Positions 29,490 through 34,955 of a stretch of 34,955 nucleotides of DNA are shown one piece after another. The notes under the pieces were generated by a model. It saw nothing but the letters and a program-made list of their open reading frames with translations, was not told the DNA's origin and did not search any database. The stretch comes from Gnetum montanum (lineage: Eukaryota; Streptophyta; Gnetopsida; Gnetales; Gnetaceae): contig MNCI01029550.1 of NCBI GenBank assembly GCA_015680685.1, positions 251,804 through 286,758 on the forward strand, read 5' to 3'. A program made the position numbers and the translations under genes. Numbering within the stretch: the stretch's first letter is position 1; each line of letters begins with the position of its first letter.

Positions 29490-31605
29490 ATAAAATAGTC
29501 CCAAGCAATGAAGGTTTCTGAGGTGCCAAAGGACCTTCTCCTTCCTCTAATACACATGAATGTTGTGGTTGAGGCTATGGTTGTGGTTGTCTAGCTGCAG
29601 CTATGACTAATGACAAAAGATGGAAAGCATCCAATAATGCTTTCATCTTTTCCTCCTTCCTCCAAGGATCATACATGGTCCACACAATAGTGCCAATGTG
29701 GATCAATATGGGAACATCCTATGGACAAGGCATTGTAGGGAAGATCTTCTTCACATTAACAAACTAGGCTATGATTTATTTGTGTTCAACAACAAATGCC
29801 TTGACAATGTTCTACAACTCCTAGTGGTCATTCATTCTATAGGCTAGGTTCTTAGCTTCTTGAAGTTTGGTTTGAAGTTGTTGAGAAGATTCATCTCTAG
29901 ATATAGCTTATCTAAGTACAATGTAATCAATGAGGTAGGCTTTCAATTTTATAACTTCAATAGCCAAGCACTAATTTTTAGATGTGTCTACTTAAAATTG
30001 GTCATTGGCAAATGAGGCACTTAAACTTAGCCTCCAACAAAATCAAGTAGATCACAAAAATGTTATTTGGAAGGTCAAAGACCTCTAGAATCAATTGTCA
30101 AATTCCAACTAGTTATTCCAACAACTCCTCATGCTAGGCTATGATAAATCTTCCACTTGCCACTCCTACAAATGTATGCACATCTCTAAATGTAGTAATA
30201 TCTGGCACAAATGTTGTAGAAACATTGAGGGCTTTGCCCACTCTATCAACCACCACCTTAGCTACTATTTCCTACCCTTGGTGTTGCATCACCAAGATAG
30301 TTGCTCCATCACCTTCCTCCTAGTGCATTAAGAAGGTAGTAGCATTTCTAGAGATTTTTGAAAATTATTGCTATCCTAGAATAGACATCATTACCTCTTG
30401 GGCACTAAGATTCAAGTGCATGAGCACCTATATTATTTGGGTATAGAATGTTGGCACTATGTCCTCCAACTAGTTTATGGTACAAGTTACCTCATTTAAG
30501 TGACTTAGGACTAGTCAATAGAAAAATAGATCATCACTTAGTCCATCTTGCTACTACTATAAGGGTTTCTCATAGAGTTTCTACATGTGTTCCATTGTAG
30601 TAGGAGCCTCCTATCTTGTTTCATGATCAGGTGGTGATGGTGGCTACTCCTTTTCTTTCAATGTGGTAGGGACCTTATCTTTCACCATCTCTACCTAAGA
30701 GGTGACAAAAGCATGTATAAGTATGTCATTAGAATATCAAGCTATTCCTTCCCTTTTGCATAATTTTTGGATTAGGCATGAAAAGGGAAGTGTCTTCCTC
30801 CCACACTTTTTCTCCTTAAAGCACTTCTCTATTTCAATATTAGCTATGGGATATTGACAAGGAATTTTTCACTCAAAGTGATGCACACATGGGTAGAAAA
30901 GATTGTCATCTTGCTTCGCCTTACTATCAAATTGAGGTGGTAGGCTATGATCCTGAAGTAAGCATGTTCTTTCATTATGAGTGCATTGTATTCTTTTTGA
31001 TCCACTCCATAGCACCATTGGACCCACTCCTTTTTCATCTCTGGGTCTACTTACATTAAGATCACTACCAAATTTATCCTAGTTTTAGGTAATCCAAGGG
31101 CTTGCGAGATGGCCTCCACCGCTTAGGACACACTAATGTCCTTGATCTTCATAATGGCATCAGGTTGCCTATTGTTCTAGAAGGGATATATCTCTTCCAT
31201 GTACCATTCCCCATTGGAACTAATGATGGACCATATGGGGGAGCTCTATAACTAATTTCTAACATCTTCTAGGAAAAAGTCCAAGAAGGTTCCAAAGTTC
31301 AGTTCTTGGAGAATCAAACGTTGAGTTTTCTTAGATTGGATTTGCCTAAGGTAGGCTTCAGTCAATGTGACCTCAATGTTTGACCTTGGTCTTCGTCCCT
31401 TATCTTAGTGGGATTGCTCTATTTCAACTTGGAAAATCTATCAAACAGATTCGAATTTAGGCTCCTTTTGAAGAGGTTCTATTGCATGAGTTTTGGCTAC
31501 CTGCTCTTGGGGTTGTTTTTCTTGTTGGCCCCTTCCAGTTCTAGGCCACTTATCCCTTAGTTGGAATGATCCTTCTTCTTGCAGATGCTTGGGTCTTGAT
31601 GCCAT
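29490..31605 (-). pseudogene. Long accessory ORF of element D, plant-transposon-domain-like (decayed)
   Basis: A decayed frame of about 700 codons from ATG at 31605 (MASRPKHLQEEGSFQLRDKW). It is neither gag nor pol. The middle part reads IKDISVSQAVEAISQALGLP-like with one stop (about 31110-31170), then a 64-codon open piece (30844-31038) with EWVQWCYGV and AYFRIIAYHLNLIVRR, then after a frame change TLPFSCLIQKLCKREGIA (about 30740-30790). This order resembles the putative plant transposon protein domain found in Athila/Tat-type elements (V-G-x-x-V, then W-x-x-F-I, then LFFPSLIT-LC). The C-terminal third is Gln- and charge-rich and probably coiled coil (SSQQLQTKLQEAKNLA), ending in a PQ repeat. 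Most stops are TAG where Gln fits. Function unknown. Confidence 0.45.
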
Positions 31606-32119
31606 CTACAATCACAACATGATCAAGGATTAGCATTTGATGTATAACTTTGGAACACTTAATTATCTTATCTTGATCAATTTGGTTACACTTGGCTAAG
31701 TTATGATCATGGCAAGTTTGATTATTTTAATATTATTTTACTTTAGTATCTACCAGAGTTCATTGGAAAGTTTAACTCTCATAAATTAGTGATTTTAATA
31801 TTATTTTATTAGTTAAACCTTGGGAGTTAGAGAAAAACTAAAAAAAAATCATTAAAAACCTAAGGTTTGTGGTCCCATGACATAGAGCTCACCTCCAATA
31901 GCTACAACACTAAATAATAGGGTTAGTTAGATAACCGATTTGAAAGTTATGGACTTTGGAAGATTCTTGGCTCTAAAAACTACAAAAACTCCTTTTGCAT
32001 TTAAACGCAAATAATAAGAAATTCACTAAGTGTCATGCTATTTATAGATTTTTGTGCTATCAACATAAAAAATAAGAATAAAAAACAAAGAATTTTTACA
32101 TAAAATTGAAGTTCTTAGG
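31606..32119 (-). other. Noncoding segment of element D or host, cut by element E
   Basis: No reading frame is visible. It contains a short direct repeat (TTTTAATATTATTTTA at about 31725 and 31793). It lies upstream of the D ORF in element sense and ends at the first base of the element E LTR. It may be the region preceding the ORF in D. TTAGG at 32115-32119 would be the 5-bp target duplication of E. Confidence 0.4.
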
Positions 32120-32188
32120 TGATGAGACACGACATGCACTGTGCCGCGATATAGCATGGGATGCGATATCGTGGTCTGCTGCCATATC

Positions 32189-32196
32189 TATAAATA
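32189..32196 (+). promoter_or_regulatory. TATA box of the element E LTR
   Basis: TATAAATA, 70 bp from the LTR start, followed by AGAGGCAGCACTCC as in element A. Transcription should begin about 30 bases downstream, which leaves a U3 of only about 100 bp. Confidence 0.8.
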
Positions 32197-32362
32197 AGAG
32201 GCAGCACTCCCTTCATTTCCCAATCCTGGCTAGAAGTAGCGAAGCTCTGGCAGATTGATCACTCCAGAGTTAGAATTTTTCCCATATGCCCGCAGTAGGA
32301 GTCCTAGAGTGAACGGCTCTTTATTCGAGCAGCTTGTAACCTGAACCCAAGTTGTGTACGGC

Positions 32363-32368
32363 AATAAA
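32363..32368 (+). terminator. Poly(A) signal in the element E LTR
   Basis: AATAAA in the context GGCAATAAAGACGAAC, which is conserved as CAATAAAGATGAGC in element A. It lies about 150 bp downstream of the expected start site, so R is about 170-190 bp. Confidence 0.55.
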
Positions 32369-32440
32369 GACGAACTTGATTGGATAAACCTTGCAGTACA
32401 TGGTTTTATTATTGTTTATTTACTGCTTTCCTAGTACGCA

Positions 32441-32725
32441 CAAGTACGACTTGATTACGAGCGTCTACGGACGTGTACGGCTAGTCAAGGAATCGGCTGC
32501 TTGTCGCAACGCATGAGTACGACTTGATTACGAGCATTGGCTGCTTGGTAACCCAGTAGCGTATTCCAGGATTCTGTGCTTGGTAATCCCAGTGGTAGTC
32601 TAATGTGTACGGCTAGTCAAGCAATCGGCTACTCATTACTAGGCTAGAACGTGTGATAAGTACAACTTAGTTACGAGCACCCACGGGTGTGTACGACTAG
32701 CTAAGGAATTGGCTGCTTATCACAC
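32441..32725 (+). repeat. Tandem repeats in U5 of the element E LTR
   Basis: Units of about 70 bp with AAGTACGACTTGATTACGAG followed by GTGTACGGCTAGTCAAGGAA and TCGGCTGCTT occur at 32442, 32517 (internally deleted), 32605 (second half only) and 32658 (diverged). The element A LTR has the same building blocks in another copy number. Confidence 0.75.
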
Positions 32726-33142
32726 TTAAGCTAAATAGGTGCCTCATTACGACCACTTCGAGCACTTGCGTTACGTGTGGTGATCCCAGTAACGATTAGC
32801 GTTTGGTAAGCCACAGTTGCATAGTTCAGGGTGTGTCGGGTAAGTGGGAACGGATGCTGACGCTAGTTAATTTAGACTTAGGACATTAGTTAGAGTTAGC
32901 TTAGTTTCTCAACCCTTTCCTCTCATAGCTTAGAAGATAAACTTGAAAATACCAAAAAAATCACATACCTCAGACTTGCTTAACCATACACCGTAACACT
33001 TACAAGCAAGCCTGGGAAGACAACGAACGATTAACCCCAAGTGTTTCTTGTGGTGTTAAGGCATTTAGTCTGCGGAGTTTGACTGGATCGCGCGTGCTCG
33101 TATTCGTATGGTTGAGTGTAGGGGTACCTCGCCACTCATCAT

Positions 33143-33159
33143 TGGCGCCGTTGCCGGGG
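33143..33159 (+). promoter_or_regulatory. tRNA-Asp(GUC) primer-binding site of element E
   Basis: TGGCGCCGTTGCCGGGG is a perfect 17-base complement of the 3' end of plant tRNA-Asp, including the CCA. It is one base downstream of the LTR. The use of tRNA-Asp is typical of Athila-type elements. Confidence 0.95.
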
Positions 33160-33288
33160 ACTAAGTGTTTTTTCACCAATTGAACATAAGGGATATCACT
33201 CACATCGTTGTGAGCTTAAAACGAACCTTAGGGTTAATCAGTTAATCAAGAACGTAAAATAACGGTGAAAATTAGCACACCATTAGAA

Positions 33289-34955
33289 ATGGCTTCTTCT
33301 CATGCAATCAACTCACCTAAGGACAATACAGGAGAAAGTTAGGATCATACACATAACCCATATCAGTCAAGTCCTAAATAGTATTCGATAACTTATACTC
33401 ATCCCGATGAGTATATCCCTGATTACACTTGTACCCTCCATCAGGACGAACAGTTGCGCTGAAGAGATTCAGTTGGTAATATAGTCTTGCCACCAGATCG
33501 ATCCATTCTGAACATGCTCCTCCGTGAATTGGCACAGATTGGCATGCAGGACTTATTCGCTGAATACGTTGCTGGAATATATCACATAAGGGATTATCGT
33601 CCCACAAATGCCCAACGTATTCGGGACGAAAGGCAGGAGAGCCAACATTCACTATTGAAGGGCAAGGTTCCCCACGTCATTAGTGAAATACGAGCCGAGG
33701 AACCCCTCATGATGGGTTTCTTAGAAAATGATGTTCCTCCCCCTCACTCTAGTGAAGAGGTTAGGCATCAGGGCCTTAGATCAACGATACATATTCCAGG
33801 CTCTAATCCCTGTGAGCACCAGCTGTTCACGGCAGGAACAACTACTCACACTAATGACGAACTCGTTGATCGTCACAACGATCAGGGCCGAAGCAGCCGA
33901 AGAGAAGGCAAGAAACATCACCATGGTGATGGATCCCCTTCTTCTTCTCCTTCATCTCATCATTCACCCTCTCCTTCCACATCTGGGCGCAGCCACCATG
34001 AGCATAACGCAGAGAGTAAAGGTAAAAGAGATGAAATGCCTCGACAGGAAGGTTGAGAGGAGTTAGGACAAGGGCAAGGACGTAGGGAGAGTAGGGAACC
34101 ACCACATAGACATCACAGACGTCATGAAAGAGATGATCATGATGAACCCCTATTCGCAACCCAAAGTATGCTTGATATTAGAGAGGCAGTTAGGATTCCC
34201 ACAAGGTATTTAAAGGATAGTAGGATCAAGCGTTTGGACATAAATAATATCCTACGTTTTGAAGGGGGATACAACGCTGATCCTCAGCATCATTTACAGG
34301 CATTCCACGATGCCTGTGCCTTGCAGAACATAGACAATGAGTGGTAGAAGCTTAAGTTGTTCCCAAGGACACTCATTAAAGAAGCAGAGAGCTGGTACCG
34401 GTCCTTAGAACTGGAAACCATCAGGAGGTGGAGTACGATGCTTGAATTGTTCAACAACAAATATCAAACGAACACCAGAGTGTCTAACTTGCGTAAGCAG
34501 ATCCAAGGCTAGAAACAAGGAGCTTATGAATCCTTGGATGCTGCCATGGCCCATTACTACACACTGCTACATCGTTGCCCGGGCCATGGGTACGCTAAAC
34601 GGGATCAATTTTGCCACCTCGTGGATGGGCTACGAAATGCAACGAGAAGAACTCTTGGGACTTACGCCCAAGGGAGACTCTCCCAACTAAGGGCCCATGG
34701 AGTTGAAGTTTTGTTGGAACAAGTAGCGCAAGAAGAGGGTGAGCTACGTAAAAGAGAAAGTACAGAGGAATACAACCGCGATCCCTCCCTTCGCAAGAAG
34801 GGAGTGATTTCTGTGATGAGGAGGATGAGTCACCATTCGAAGAGTTGGTGAACAGGAAAACCGTGCCGATCCAAAAGTTAACAACGGAGGTATCGGCTAA
34901 GGTAGACCAAATGTGGGATTCCTTAGACTCACGAATAGAAACAGTCCTGAAAATC
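33289..34955 (+). pseudogene. gag of element E (stop-ridden, truncated by window)
   Basis: The start ATG at 33289 aligns with gag of A and B (MASSH). One frame runs to about 34800 with six stops only: TAG 33340, TAG 33379, TGA 33460, TGA 34054, TAG 34345, TAG 34510. A one-base frame change follows near 34800. Domains: DEYIPD and LPPDRSILNMLLRELAQIGM; a long open piece (33487-34056) ending in the His/Ser-rich stretch KHHHGDGSPSSSPSSHH; an Arg/His-rich RHHRRHERDDHDEP; FEGGYNADPQHHLQAF; ESWYRSLELETIRRWSTMLE; AHYYTLLHRCPGHGYAKRDQ; TLGTYAQGRLSQLRAHGVE. Four of the stops can be matched to Gln or Trp codons in relatives. Confidence 0.9.

Larger units (their letters stand above)
32120..33141 (+). mobile_element. 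5' LTR of element E
   Basis: 1022 bp bounded by TGATGAG and CTCATCA (7-bp inverted ends). U3 is about 100 bp with GATATA/GATATC/CATATC sites. TATAAATA lies at 32189-32196, AATAAA at 32363-32368, and about 750 bp of U5 holds tandem repeats. It is followed by a one-base spacer and the PBS. Confidence 0.95.
32120..34955 (+). mobile_element. Ty3 element E (Athila/Tat-like), 5' part
   Basis: Complete 5' LTR, perfect PBS and most of gag on the plus strand, cut off by the window end. It is the best preserved element here (intact PBS, retained CpGs) and the closest relative of element A. Its orientation opposes the other elements, and it starts where element D sequence ends, suggesting insertion into D. 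Confidence 0.9.

Noticed and set aside
29490-31605. Envelope-like protein as an explanation of the element D ORF
   Set aside because: No signal peptide, no convincing transmembrane helices and no cleavage-site pattern can be seen; the plant-transposon-domain resemblance fits better.
32115-32119. TTAGG before element E as a telomere-like unit
   Set aside because: A single 5-base occurrence; it is better read as the expected target-site duplication of an LTR element.
33851-34159. 102-codon minus-strand frame antisense to gag of element E
   Set aside because: It mirrors the low-complexity His/Ser/Arg-coding part of gag, where stops are rare on the opposite strand.

Overview
The window looks like repeat-rich, AT-rich nuclear DNA of a plant with a large genome. 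A gymnosperm is plausible but not proven. The LTR-retrotransposon primer-binding sites match the 3' end of plant tRNA-Asp(GUC), the polyproteins are of the plant Athila/Tat-like Ty3 (Metaviridae) type, and two host-gene fragments (a CCR4-type nuclease and a probable methyltransferase) are plant-like. I see no intact host gene, tRNA, rRNA or CRISPR array.

Layout: 1-3494 is AT-rich DNA with dispersed repeats and a tRNA-like (SINE-like) repeat. A 5'-truncated LINE relic on the minus strand spans 3525-4972, and its 5' end lies inside an integrase gene. From 20466 down to 4966 runs a same-orientation (minus) chain of three related Ty3 elements, joined by single LTRs. Reading in element direction: LTR (20466-19480), PBS, gag of element A, deleted pol, 3' region; an LTR fragment (16563-16417); PBS, gag-PR-RT-RH-IN and 3' region of element B with its polypurine tract; an LTR (8129-7296); and the RT-RH-IN part of element C, which lacks PBS, gag and protease. 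The right edge of the chain abuts a CCR4/EEP-nuclease pseudogene (20467-21170). Beyond it come a chromovirus-like 3' end with an LTR-like segment (21541-22142), a broken SAM-methyltransferase gene on the minus strand (about 22960-23420) with a TATA box and minisatellites behind it, and then 4.4 kb of featureless AT-rich DNA.

At 28396-29240 is a third kind of LTR (element D, minus), preceded in element sense by a polypurine tract and a decayed reading frame of about 700 codons that is not gag or pol. Its middle resembles the putative plant transposon protein domain of Athila/Tat-type elements. Element E (plus strand, 32120 to the window end) begins where D breaks off: a complete 1022-bp LTR, a perfect tRNA-Asp PBS, and a gag frame interrupted by six stops but no indel until near the window edge.

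The elements share one LTR plan (TGATGAG...CTCATCA ends, a very short U3 with a motif array and TATAAATA, and a long U5) and one mode of decay. Stops are overwhelmingly CAG/CAA to TAG/TAA, CGA to TGA, or TGG to TGA/TAG, and CpGs in the PBS have become TpG/CpA, as expected of cytosine methylation and deamination. By PBS state E is youngest, A intermediate and B oldest. All are dead here: catalytic residues are lost in RT and IN of B, and in RNase H of B and C.
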